From: Bog-473 sp963834405
GTDB taxonomy: Bacteria; Actinomycetota; Acidimicrobiia; Acidimicrobiales; RAAP-2
Assembly: GCA_963834405.1 (NCBI GenBank)
Contig: CAWIBX010000007.1
Location: 434,001 to 498,000, forward strand
Direction: 5' to 3'
DNA: 64,000 nt
Part shown: in pieces, positions 51,939-61,399 of the stretch
How the letters are laid out: every line of letters begins with the position of its first letter
Position numbering within the stretch: the stretch's first letter is position 1
Position numbers and translations under genes: made by a program
Notes under the pieces: model-generated
What the model was told of the DNA's origin: nothing
What the model saw: the letters and a program-made list of their open reading frames with translations, nothing else
Databases searched by the model: none

Positions 51939-52702
51939 GCACGAGTGAGGCCGAAACCAGGTCAGAGCAAACCCCCCGGGTAGCGCTGGTGACCGGCGGG
52001 AGCAAAGGCCTGGGCGCCGGCTTCGTCGACGCCTTCCTCCGTGACGGCTATACCGTCGAGACCTGCGCGCGCAGCAAGACCGACATCGTCCGCGCCCGGG
52101 AGGACGACCCCGACCTCAAGGAGCGGTACCACTTCACCACCGCGGACGTCTCGGACCCGGCCGAGGCCGACCGGTTCGTCAAGGAGGGTGCGGCGCGGCG
52201 CGGGCGCGTCGACGTCCTGGTCAACAACGCCGGCGTCGCCCGCGAGGGTGTCATCGGCCTCTTCGACAACGCCGCCCTCGATCAGGTCGTGGACCTGAAC
52301 CTGAAGGGCACCGTCTACGTCACCCGGGCGGCGAGCCGCGTCATGCTCACCCGCCGCTCCGGAGCCATCATCAACATCTCCTCCGTCGTCGGGCTCTCGG
52401 GCTACCGCGGCCTCTCCGTCTACGGCGCCACCAAGGCGGCCCTCGACGGGTTCACCCGCGCCCTCGCCCGTGAGCTCGGCTCCCGCGGTATCACGGTGAA
52501 CAGCGTCGCCCCCGGGTACCTCCGCACCGAAATGAGCCATGGCCTCGACGCCGACCAGCTCGGCCAGATCGCCCGACGCACGCCACTCGGACGCCTCGGC
52601 GAGCCCGAGGACGTCGCACGCGCCGTCCTCTTCCTGGCCGACCCGGCGAACACCTACATCACGGGCCAGGTGCTCGTCGTCGACGGCGGGCTGACCAGCT
52701 GA
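51935..52702 (+). CDS. SDR-family 3-oxoacyl-ACP reductase (FabG-like)
   Basis: 255 aa from a GTG at 51935 overlapping the ligase stop (GTGA). VTGGSKGLGAGF is the NADP loop, VDVLVNNAGVAREG the NNAG motif, and INISSVVGLSGYRGLSVYGA with the following TKAALDG contain the catalytic Ser-Tyr-Lys. Ends with the standard NTYITGQVLVVDGG. It would reduce a 3-oxoacyl group held by the adjacent ACP. Long upstream open frame is antisense-type sequence inside the ligase gene. Confidence 0.92.
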   Translation: MSTSEAETRSEQTPRVALVTGGSKGLGAGFVDAFLRDGYTVETCARSKTDIVRAREDDPDLKERYHFTTADVSDPAEADRFVKEGAARRGRVDVLVNNAGVAREGVIGLFDNAALDQVVDLNLKGTVYVTRAASRVMLTRRSGAIINISSVVGLSGYRGLSVYGATKAALDGFTRALARELGSRGITVNSVAPGYLRTEMSHGLDADQLGQIARRTPLGRLGEPEDVARAVLFLADPANTYITGQVLVVDGGLTS

Positions 52703-52705
52703 CGA

Positions 52706-53517
52706 CTAGCCCCGCTTCGGCGACCACTCCCACCGCCGCAGGCTGACGAAGACGCCGGCCGCTCCCCAGATCGCCATCACCAGCAGGTCGTTCCACGGCG
52801 ACGTGCCCGGGATGCCGTTGAACGTGTCGACCGAGGCGGTGATGAGATGCCGGATCGGGAAGATGTCGGCGAAGGTGGCGAGACCTGAGCCCGCCTTGAC
52901 CGGGAAGTACAAACCCGACAACGCCACCAGGATGAAGAAGACGAGGCTCACGATCGGCCCCGCGGAGTCCGCGTTGGGGACGAGCGTGCTCACCCCCACG
53001 CCCAACGACGTGAAGCAGAGCATGCCGACGACGAGGACGAGGATGAACAACGCGATGTCGTGGGGTCCGGTGACGCCGTAGCCGATCCATCCGACCAGCA
53101 GCACCAGGATGATCTGGATGCCCGCGACGATCATGGTGTTGATGAAGATGGCGGCGAGCAGCATCCACGTGGGCAGCGGGCTCAGGCGGACCCGCTTGAG
53201 CAGCCCCATCTCCCGCCGGTTCACCAGCGTGATGGCCAAGATGTTGAAGCACGCCGCCATCACCCCGTAGGCGGCGAACGCGGGCAGGTAGTACTGGCCG
53301 AGGTTGATGTGCGCCAGGTAGCTGACCGTTGAGTGCCGGGACGTCGACTCGAAGATCACGATGAACACCACGGAGAAGCCGATGGTGATCGCAGCGCCGA
53401 CCGGGTTGAGCCAGAACGACAATTGCTCGAAGTAGACCTGCCGCGCCACCAACGGGAGGTCGCTCAGCCCGCGGAACGATCCCTTGACCGGTACGTCCGC
53501 CGATGCCGGTGCCGTCG

Positions 53518-53521
<4 letters not shown>
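52706..53521 (-). CDS. ABC-2 type transporter permease
   Basis: 271 aa from the ATG at 53521 (MTTAPASADV), overlapping the ATPase stop (ATGA). Six membrane segments. VRLSPLPTWMLLAAIFINTM is the helix 2/3 connection of ABC-2 proteins, and LVFFILVALSGLYFPV is the conserved fifth helix. Forms an exporter with the ATPase encoded just upstream. Converges on the SDR gene with a 3-bp gap. Confidence 0.88.
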
Positions 53522-54426
<905 letters not shown>

Positions 54427-54522
54427 GGCAGCCTCCCGCACCTCTGCCCTTCGCGCATGGGCCAGACCATATCGGGGTCGCACGCGTACGCCGGGGGCAA
54501 CCCCGCGCCCGGCGCGGGAGGG

Positions 54523-55035
54523 TCAGCGCAGCTTCACCGGTTGCAGCACACGAAATTCCGCCTGCGGCGCCGCCGCCCGCGCCTCCGCCGGGCTCTCTCC
54601 GGCGGCAACCGCTTCGTCCTGCGCCGCCAGCACCTTGTCCAACAGTTCCCGCAGCTGCCGGAGTTCGGTCTGCGTCAGCGCTGCGAAGGCCGCCGGCGGC
54701 ACCGAGAGAATGGCGTCGATCTGCTTGGCCAACGCCCGCCCCTCCTTGGTCAGCACGACGATCTTGACGCGCCGGTCGTCGGGCGCCGGTTCCCGCCGGG
54801 CCAGGCCGCGTGCGTCGAGGTCGTCCACTAGCGCCGTGATGTAGGACGGGTCACAGCCGATGCTCCGGGCCATGTCGCCCATCGACACGCCGTCCTCCTT
54901 GGACAGTCGCATCAGCGTCTTGATCACTCCCGGCGACAGCTTCATGCGCAGGCCGAGCGCGGCCATGCGCTCGACGTGCTCGCCCTCGAAGGCGATGCGC
55001 CGCAGGCGTTCGAAGGCCTCTTCGGCCGCACCCAT
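54523..55035 (-). CDS. MarR-family transcriptional regulator
   Basis: 170 aa from the ATG at 55035 (MGAAEEAFERLRRIAFEGEH). The winged helix spans about residues 30-100: GVSMGDMARSIGCDPSYITA is the recognition region, and LVDDLDARGLARREPAPDDR with RVKIVVLTKEG forms the wing. Divergent from an EmrB-type efflux gene 67 bp away, the classical arrangement of a repressor that is released by the pump's own substrate. Confidence 0.9.
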   Translation of the reverse strand: MGAAEEAFERLRRIAFEGEHVERMAALGLRMKLSPGVIKTLMRLSKEDGVSMGDMARSIGCDPSYITALVDDLDARGLARREPAPDDRRVKIVVLTKEGRALAKQIDAILSVPPAAFAALTQTELRQLRELLDKVLAAQDEAVAAGESPAEARAAAPQAEFRVLQPVKLR

Positions 55036-55063
55036 ACCTCGATTGTCCCACCGCCCGAACTCT

Positions 55064-55100
55064 TTGACAAGCCTCGATCTTTGAGTACCATTAAGTATTC
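55064..55100 (+). promoter_or_regulatory. Efflux-gene promoter with overlapping MarR-type operator
   Basis: TTGACA (55064-55069) and TACCAT (55086-55091) are separated by 16 nt, which makes a good promoter for the ATG at 55103. The -10 box lies inside an imperfect dyad GAGTAC-CATTAA-GTATTC (55083-55100), where a bound MarR dimer would block RNA polymerase. The predicted mRNA leader is only about 4 nt. Confidence 0.55.
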
Positions 55101-55102
55101 CG

Positions 55103-56665
55103 ATGGCCCGCACCGGCGCACCCAAGTACACGCTCACGCCCGAACTCCGGCGTACGTCGAGCGTCGTCGTCCTGGGTTCGATCATGTCGATCCTCGACAC
55201 GACCATCGTGGCGGTGGCCCTGGCCACGCTGGCCCGGGACTTCCACACGTCGGTCACCACCATCCAGTGGGTGGCGACGGGCTATCTGCTCGCGCTGGCC
55301 CTGGTGACCCCGGTCAGCGGCTGGGCCGTCGATCGCTACGGCGCCAAACGGGTCTGGATGCTCTCGACCTTCCTCTTCATCCTCGGCTCGAGCCTCTGCG
55401 GCCTGGCCTGGTCCGCCGACTCCCTCATCGCCTTCCGCGTCCTCCAGGGCATCGGCGGTGGCATGTTGCTCCCCGTCGGCCAGTCCATCCTCGCCCGCGC
55501 CGCCGGGCCGCAACGCATGGGCCGCGTCATGAGCATCATCGGCGTCCCCATGGTCATGGGCCCGGTGCTCGGGCCGGTGCTCGGAGGCCTCATCGTCTCC
55601 AACTACAGCTGGCGCTTCATCTTCTACATCAACGTGCCCATCGGCATCGTGGCCCTGATCCTCTCGCGGCGTTGGCTCCCCGCGTCCGAGGGCGGCAACG
55701 ACGAGCGCGTCCCCTCCGCCTTCGACCGCCTCGGCTTCTGCCTGCTTGGCCCCGGCCTCGCCGCCTTGCTCTACTCCCTCTCGGAGGTCGGGACCACCGG
55801 TTCCTTCACGAGCCCGGCCGTCCTGGTGAGCTTCGCCCTGGGGCTCGGGCTGATGGTGGCGTTCGTCCTGCACGCGCTCCACATAAAGAACCCGCTCGTC
55901 GAGCTCCATCCGTTCAAGAACCGCAACTTCGCCATCGCCAACATCTGCATCTTCGTGATCGGCGCCACGCTGTTTGGCTCGATGTTCCTGTTACCCATCT
56001 ACTACCAGGTCGCCCGCGGCCAGGAGGCGTGGCAGGCCGGACTGCTCATGGCACCGCAGGGCCTCGGCGCGGCCTGCATCATGCGGTGGGCGGGCAGCGT
56101 CACCGACCGCGTCGGGCCGCGGCGCGTCGTGCCCTTCGGCATCCTCCTCATGGCTGCGGCCACGCTGCCGTTCTGCTTCGTCACCACCTCGACCAGCGAG
56201 GTCTGGCTCGCCGTCACGCTGTTCGTGCGCGGCATCGGGCTCGGCCTCTCCATGATGCCGGTCACCGCGGCGGCCTACTACGACCTCAACCACGCCGAGA
56301 TCCCCAAGGCGTCCACGGTCATGAACATCGTGCGCCTCGTCGGTGGTTCGGTGGCCACCGCACTCTTCGCCGTCGTGCTGGAGCGTCAGATCATCGCCAA
56401 TCTCGGGCCGCTGGCCGCCAAGGCGGGCGGCAGCGCCGGCGTCATCTCGACGACCGGCAAGTTGCCGCCACCGGTGGCCGACCCCGTCGCGGCTGCGTTC
56501 GCGCACACCTTCTGGTGGTCGGTGGCGGCCATCCTCATCGCCTTCGTGCCGACCCTGTTCCTGCCCAACCACGCGCCGTACGCCGCCGGCGACGGGTCCT
56601 CCCCGGGGGCGGCGCAGGACCACGAGGTGGGCGGCCCGCCGGTCGCCCGCGTGGCGCTGGACTGA
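55103..56665 (+). CDS. MFS efflux transporter, EmrB/QacA (DHA2) family
   Basis: 520 aa, 14 helices. SILDTTIVAVALATLARDFH is the DHA2 helix 1 signature. AVDRYGAKRVWMLSTFLFIL covers motif A, and GPVLGPVLGGLIVSNYSWR is motif C of drug:proton antiporters. The MarR gene is divergent, so expression is probably induced by toxic lipophilic compounds. The stop codon overlaps a CTG that appears to start the next gene. Confidence 0.92.
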   Translation: MARTGAPKYTLTPELRRTSSVVVLGSIMSILDTTIVAVALATLARDFHTSVTTIQWVATGYLLALALVTPVSGWAVDRYGAKRVWMLSTFLFILGSSLCGLAWSADSLIAFRVLQGIGGGMLLPVGQSILARAAGPQRMGRVMSIIGVPMVMGPVLGPVLGGLIVSNYSWRFIFYINVPIGIVALILSRRWLPASEGGNDERVPSAFDRLGFCLLGPGLAALLYSLSEVGTTGSFTSPAVLVSFALGLGLMVAFVLHALHIKNPLVELHPFKNRNFAIANICIFVIGATLFGSMFLLPIYYQVARGQEAWQAGLLMAPQGLGAACIMRWAGSVTDRVGPRRVVPFGILLMAAATLPFCFVTTSTSEVWLAVTLFVRGIGLGLSMMPVTAAAYYDLNHAEIPKASTVMNIVRLVGGSVATALFAVVLERQIIANLGPLAAKAGGSAGVISTTGKLPPPVADPVAAAFAHTFWWSVAAILIAFVPTLFLPNHAPYAAGDGSSPGAAQDHEVGGPPVARVALD

Positions 56666-57495
56666 CGACGCCGGCGCCGCAGCCTCCCGATCCGCGGGCC
56701 GCAGCTCTGGCCGCCCAACTCGCCCGGGCCGGGTTCGTAGCGGCCGAGGACGAGGCCCGTGAGCTCGTCGCCGCCGCACACGCCAACGACCACCCCCCCG
56801 CACACGACCACGAAGGTCCCGACGTGCTCGGGAGCCTGGTCGCCCGCCGCCTGGCCGGCGAACCCCTGGCCTGGATCGTCGGGCACACGGTCTTCGACGG
56901 CGTGGACGTGCGGGTCGACCCCGGCGTCTACGTGCCGCGTTGGCAGAGCGCGGAACTCGCCCGCCGCGCCATCGCCAGCCTGCCCGGCAGCGGGACCGCG
57001 CTCGACCTCTGCACGGGGTCGGGTGCCGTCGCCCTGGCGCTGCAGCGGACGCGGCCCCGGGCCCGCGTGCTGGCGACCGACGTGGACGAGCGGGCCGTCG
57101 CCTGCGCGCGGGCCAACGGTGTGGACGCGCGGAAGGGCGACCTCTTCGCCCCACTGCCGCCGGACCTCGAGGGCAACGTCGACGTCGTGGTGGCCGTGGT
57201 CCCCTACGTGCCCACGCGCGCCCTGGCGCTGCTGCCCCGGGACACGCTGTCCTTCGAGTCGGCCGCGCACTACGACGGCGGGCCCGACGGCACCGCCGTG
57301 CTGCGCCGGGTCGTCGCGGACGCGCCGATCTTCCTGCGGCCGGGCGGCACCCTCCTCCTCGAGCTCGGGGCGGACCAGCCGGACCTGCTCCGCGACCAGC
57401 TGGAACACCTCGGCTACACGGAGGTCGAGACGTGGACCGACGACGACGACGACGTTCGCGGCCTCCAGGCGACCGGGCCGGGGCGCCAGCCGTAG
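56662..57495 (+). CDS. PrmC/HemK-like methyltransferase with altered NPPY motif
   Basis: 277 aa if started at the CTG at 56662 (CTGA overlap with the efflux gene). The N-terminal helical domain (ARAGFVAAEDEARELVAAA; LVARRLAGEPLAWIVGHTVF) is that of PrmC, and no ATG, GTG or TTG lies before it; the first usable one (GTG near 56822) would cut the domain away. GTALDLCTGSGAVALAL is motif I and VLATDVDERAVACARAN follows. The NPPY site reads VVPY, so the glutamine-binding Asn is replaced. Closest to the actinobacterial PrmC-related group of unknown substrate. Confidence 0.75.
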   Translation: MTTPAPQPPDPRAAALAAQLARAGFVAAEDEARELVAAAHANDHPPAHDHEGPDVLGSLVARRLAGEPLAWIVGHTVFDGVDVRVDPGVYVPRWQSAELARRAIASLPGSGTALDLCTGSGAVALALQRTRPRARVLATDVDERAVACARANGVDARKGDLFAPLPPDLEGNVDVVVAVVPYVPTRALALLPRDTLSFESAAHYDGGPDGTAVLRRVVADAPIFLRPGGTLLLELGADQPDLLRDQLEHLGYTEVETWTDDDDDVRGLQATGPGRQP

Positions 57496-57505
57496 GCCGC
57501 GCCGG

Positions 57506-59044
57506 CTACTGCGTGCCCGTCCGGGCGAAGACCCAGGCGACCGACGTGCGGTCCACGACGCGCCACCGCGGGTCGTGGGACAGGAATTCCGCCAGCGCCG
57601 TCTGCGGTGCCCACACCACATACGCGACGTCGTAGGACCGCAGAACCGGGTCGGGGTCGATGGAGAGGTTCGTGATGTCGAAGAACTCCGTCAGCACCGG
57701 ACCCTCGAACAGGTCGGTGCGCCCGTCCACAAACGTCGCCCGATGGCGTGCGATGGAGTAGTCCCCCCACGTGTACTCGGTGAAGATCCGGCCCGGGCGG
57801 TGGGCCAGGTCGTTGAACGCCTGCAGGGGCAAGGTGGACGACACCGAGCCCGCCGGCACCGACGGCGCGGCGAGGATGGCGATCCCCATCACGACGAGTC
57901 CCGCACCGGCCCAGCGACGCGCCGTCGTGCTCCACGCCGGCCGCGCCGGCAGGCTGGCCGCCAGCCCGATCGCGACCACCATGAGGTAGATGACGAGACG
58001 CTGGGTCCGCAACCCCTCTATGAACAAGGCGGCGGCCAGCGTCCCCTCCAGCAGGGGTATCCGACGGGCGCGGATGCACAGCACCAGCACGGCCAGCGGC
58101 ACGACGTACGCGAACAGGACCATCCACGACTGGAAGTCGGGCGAGTTCCACTCCAGGATGTACTGCGCGATCTGCGGGTTCCTCGAGACGCCGATGTCAT
58201 AGGACAGGAGCCCGTAGCCGTAGGGCGTGACGCCCGTCACCACCAGGCAGCCGAGCAACGCCAGCGCCAGCGAGCCCGTGTACTCCGAGCGCCCCGACCC
58301 GCCGACGCGCGCGGCCCAGCCCGCCGGCGCGAGCGACCACGCCAGCTCCACGCCCAGGACGAGCAACCCGATCAGGATCGAGCCGTGGGTGTTGACCCAG
58401 GCGATGGTGAGCGGTGGCAATACCCACAACCAGCGCGGGTTGGTCCGCGCCTTGGCGAGCACCAGCAGCTCCAGCGGGAGCCACACCAGCGAGAAGTCGA
58501 GACCGCGGTCGCCGGCCACCACCGCGGCCACGCCGACGGCCAACAACAGGAGGATGGCGGCGACCCGGCCGCCGCGCGCCCCCAACGTGCGGGCATAGGC
58601 CATGGACGCGACCAGGCTGAGCGAACCCAGGACGATCGCGTACAGGTTGTACGCGGCCGCACCGAAGGCGCGGAACAGGGCGGCCAGCGTCACCTCCGAG
58701 CCCCATTCGTCCGTGATCCAGCGCCGGTGCGACTCGGTGTAGCTGAACGGGTCGAGGCCCATGACCGCGTGATGGCTCAGCATCCACTGCCCGGCGGCCA
58801 GCTGCCAGAACTCGTCGTTGGACAGAGAGCGCCCGAGGGTCACCGACGTGATGACGCCGATGCCGAGGGCGAGCCCGATCAGCTCAATGGCCCGCTGGGG
58901 GATGCGCCGTCGCGCCGCCGAAACGAAAGGATCCGAGCCGGGACCGGCCGGTCTCGTGAGAAGGGCGCCATCCGCCGCGGGCGCAGTGGCGGGTCCGGCC
59001 GTGGACACACCGGGTGTCTCGACGGCACGGACGCTCGCCTGCAC
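57506..59044 (-). CDS. Polytopic membrane protein, possible GT-C glycosyltransferase
   Basis: 512 aa, about ten to twelve helices. After TM1 comes LSNDEFWQLAAGQWMLSHHA and then FSYTESHRRWITDEWGSEV, an acidic-plus-aromatic first loop like that of GT-C enzymes. The C-terminal 110 residues after the last helix form a soluble domain (RIFTEYTWGDYSIARHRATF; FVDGRTDLFEGPVLTEFFD). I do not recognise a named family. It would fit transfer of a sugar from a polyprenyl donor outside the cell, but this is inference from topology and loop residues. Convergent with the PrmC-like gene. Confidence 0.6.
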   Translation of the reverse strand: MQASVRAVETPGVSTAGPATAPAADGALLTRPAGPGSDPFVSAARRRIPQRAIELIGLALGIGVITSVTLGRSLSNDEFWQLAAGQWMLSHHAVMGLDPFSYTESHRRWITDEWGSEVTLAALFRAFGAAAYNLYAIVLGSLSLVASMAYARTLGARGGRVAAILLLLAVGVAAVVAGDRGLDFSLVWLPLELLVLAKARTNPRWLWVLPPLTIAWVNTHGSILIGLLVLGVELAWSLAPAGWAARVGGSGRSEYTGSLALALLGCLVVTGVTPYGYGLLSYDIGVSRNPQIAQYILEWNSPDFQSWMVLFAYVVPLAVLVLCIRARRIPLLEGTLAAALFIEGLRTQRLVIYLMVVAIGLAASLPARPAWSTTARRWAGAGLVVMGIAILAAPSVPAGSVSSTLPLQAFNDLAHRPGRIFTEYTWGDYSIARHRATFVDGRTDLFEGPVLTEFFDITNLSIDPDPVLRSYDVAYVVWAPQTALAEFLSHDPRWRVVDRTSVAWVFARTGTQ

Positions 59045-59166
59045 TGCTCCCCCCTCACACCGGTTCCCCCTGCCGGCGCCCCGTTTCCAGGCACGCTACA
59101 ACGCCAACCGCGAGACACAGGTCGCAAGAAGGTTGCTTTTTCGTCGCTTCGCCCGCCGTCGGGGCG

Positions 59167-59475
59167 TCAGCAGGAAGACTGGAGCACGAGCGCCGTGGCC
59201 AGGGCGGCCCATTCGTAGCCGAGCTCCCCCACCCAGGGCCAGAACCCCTCGGTGGGGATGCCGACCTCGAGGATCTGGCCGGAGTAGCACCGGCCGATCC
59301 GCGGCCGGGCGCGCGTCGCCTGCGCCGTCGGCGTCACCACGATCGCGTCCGACTTCTCGGGCGCGTTGAGGTCGGGGTAGATGAAGAGGCGCACGGTGAG
59401 GATGCAGAAGGCCGCGATCAGCACGAACACGACCGCCGCCGCGATGATCTTCGCCCGCCTCGTGCGCAGCCCCAC
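59167..59475 (-). pseudogene. YdcF/DUF218-like protein with internal deletion
   Basis: 102 aa from a GTG at 59475. Residues 1-48 are a normal YdcF N-terminus: one membrane helix (IIAAAVVFVLIAAFCILTV), then LNAPEKSDAIVV. Residues 49-102 are a normal C-terminus of the actinobacterial family: TPTAQATRARPRIGRCYSG and GYEWAALATALVLQSSC. The roughly 100 residues between, with the GGG loop and active-site segment, are missing, and the frame is kept. It may be stable but should lack enzyme function. Next to ABC-F and membrane protein genes. Confidence 0.6.
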
Positions 59476-59521
59476 CCTGGGCGGTCATTGTCGCAGGCCC
59501 CGCACGGGCCCTCGGCGCGGG

Positions 59522-59527
59522 TACCAT
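59522..59527 (+). promoter_or_regulatory. Candidate -10 box (TACCAT) upstream of the ABC-F gene
   Basis: TACCAT lies 98 nt before the ABC-F start. Transcription starting about 7 nt later would begin at a GTG-CGT-TGA triplet (a two-residue ORF), followed by a roughly 90-nt leader. Leader-based control is known for some ABC-F genes; here it is only a possibility. Confidence 0.3.
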
Positions 59528-59625
59528 GTGCGCCGTGCGTTGACACCCAGAGACACCACCGCCTGCGCCGGCACGAACCGGCCCGCTGTCCTGTCCTCGT
59601 CCGCCGACCCGTCTCGGAGCTCTCC

Positions 59626-61389
59626 ATGTCACCCGCACGCCGCGGAACCTCCGGCCCTTCCGCCACAGCCGGAACCACTCGCGCCGCCCGGCGCCCAGCC
59701 ATCCCCGCTGCGCCGGCGCCGGCCGACACACACGCCACGCTCGTCGGCCGCGACCTGCGCGCCGAACGGGACGGCCGGGTCGTGCTCGACGGCGTCACGG
59801 TCACCATCGCCCCGGCGACGTGCCTCGGCGTGGTGGGGCCGAACGGCGTCGGGAAGTCCACCCTGCTGCAGGTCCTGGCCGGCCTCTTGCCCCCGGTGTC
59901 AGGCACGGTTCGTGTCGACCTGCCCACCGCCACGGTGGGGTACCTGCACCAGGAGCACGCCGCGGTCGGCGCCGAGACCGTGCGTGTGTCCCTGGCGCGG
60001 CGCACCGGCGTCACAACCGCCGAAAGCGCGCTCGCTGCGGCGGCCGCCGACCTCGCGGCGGCCGTACCCGGCGCCGAGGAGCGTTACGCGGTCGCGCTGG
60101 CCCGCCTCGAGACCCTCGCGGCAGGCGACCTCGACGGCCGGATGACGACGACCCTCGAACAGGTGGGCCTCCATCCGGCCATCGCCGAGCACCCCGCGTC
60201 CACCCTGTCGGGCGGCCAAGCCGCCCGGGTGGCGCTGGCCGCCGTGCTGCTGTCGCGCTTCGACGTCACCTTGCTCGACGAGCCCACCAACGACCTCGAT
60301 TTCGACGGCCTCGCCCGCCTGGAGCAGATGGTGGCCCGCCGCCGGGGCGGGATGGTGATCGTCTCGCACGACCGCGCCTTCCTCGACCGTGCGGTGACCG
60401 ACGTGTTGGAGCTGGACGAGCACACCCGCTCGGGCCGCGTCTACGGCGGGGGGTGGGCCGGCTATCTCGCCGAGCGGGACGCGGACCGGGCCCACGTCGC
60501 CGAGGCCTACGCCGTCTACGAGTCCCAGCGCAGCGACCTGCGCCAACGCGCGCAGCGCGAGCGCCAGTGGGCGACCAGCGGCGTCAGCAAGGAGAAGCGC
60601 AACCCGCGGGACAACGACAAGGCCGCGCGGGACTTCCGCATCAACCGGACCGAAAGGCTGGCGGCGCGGGCCCGGCGCACCGAGCGCGCCCTCCAGGCGC
60701 TCGAGCCCGTCGAGAAACCCTGGGAGGGCTGGGACCTCCGCTTCAACATCAACGAGACGTCGCGGTCGGGGGCGGTCGTGTGCCGCCTGGAGGATGCGTT
60801 GATCGACCGGGGCGGTGGCTTCCTCCTCGGCCCGCTCAGCGTGGACATCGCGTGGGCCGACCGCGTGGCGCTCGTCGGCGCAAACGGTACCGGCAAGACG
60901 ACTCTCGTCGAGGCGCTTCTGGGCCGCCTGCCACTCGCGGCGGGGACGCGTCGCATGGGCCCGAGCGTGGTGGTCGGCGAGCTCGCGCAGGACCGGCGGG
61001 TGCTCGGTGACGCGGTACCGTCGCTCGTCGACGCGCTGACCGCCGCCACGAGGCTGACGACATCACAGGCGCGGTCACAACTGGCCAAGTTCGGGCTCGG
61101 TGCCGAGGCGGTGCTGCGGTCGCCCGCGTCGCTGTCACCGGGCGAGCGGACGCGGGCCGAGCTCGCCGCCTTCGCGGCGTCGGGGGTGAACTTCTTGGTG
61201 CTGGACGAGCCGACGAACCATCTGGACCTGCCGGCCATCGAGCAACTCGAGTCCGCGCTGGCCGGGTACGGGGGGACCCTGCTCCTGGTCTCGCACGACC
61301 GCCGCCTGCTCGAGTCCGTCAGGCTCACGCGCCGTCTCGTCCTGCCGGGTCGTGACGAGGAGTTCCGGGGCGTCCGCGAGGACGGGTAG
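59626..61389 (+). CDS. ABC-F family ATPase (two ABC domains)
   Basis: 587 aa from the ATG at 59626, with GGAG about 7 nt upstream. First ABC: GPNGVGKSTLL, signature LSGGQAARVALAAVLL, Walker B TLLDEPTNDLD. Linker with an Arg/Lys-rich helical arm (YAVYESQRSDLRQRAQRERQ). Second ABC: GANGTGKTTLV, variant signature LSPGERTRAELAAF, Walker B VLDEPTNHLD. No membrane helices. ABC-F proteins bind the ribosome and relieve antibiotic block or stalled peptides. The reading frame is open upstream to 59014 but that part is antisense to other genes. Confidence 0.92.
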   Translation: MSPARRGTSGPSATAGTTRAARRPAIPAAPAPADTHATLVGRDLRAERDGRVVLDGVTVTIAPATCLGVVGPNGVGKSTLLQVLAGLLPPVSGTVRVDLPTATVGYLHQEHAAVGAETVRVSLARRTGVTTAESALAAAAADLAAAVPGAEERYAVALARLETLAAGDLDGRMTTTLEQVGLHPAIAEHPASTLSGGQAARVALAAVLLSRFDVTLLDEPTNDLDFDGLARLEQMVARRRGGMVIVSHDRAFLDRAVTDVLELDEHTRSGRVYGGGWAGYLAERDADRAHVAEAYAVYESQRSDLRQRAQRERQWATSGVSKEKRNPRDNDKAARDFRINRTERLAARARRTERALQALEPVEKPWEGWDLRFNINETSRSGAVVCRLEDALIDRGGGFLLGPLSVDIAWADRVALVGANGTGKTTLVEALLGRLPLAAGTRRMGPSVVVGELAQDRRVLGDAVPSLVDALTAATRLTTSQARSQLAKFGLGAEAVLRSPASLSPGERTRAELAAFAASGVNFLVLDEPTNHLDLPAIEQLESALAGYGGTLLLVSHDRRLLESVRLTRRLVLPGRDEEFRGVREDG

Positions 61390-61392
61390 GTT
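61387..61392 (+). promoter_or_regulatory. Candidate -10 box (TAGGTT), leaderless cyclase transcript
   Basis: TAGGTT overlaps the ABC-F stop codon and ends 7 nt before the GTG at 61400, which has no RBS. The spacing supports GTG 61400 as a leaderless start. Confidence 0.4.
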
Positions 61393-61399
61393 CGGGCCG

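Noticed and set aside
54976..56661. Upstream part of the long frame that contains the PrmC-like gene
   Set aside because: It is an alternative frame of the efflux gene, Arg/His/Pro-rich and without motifs.
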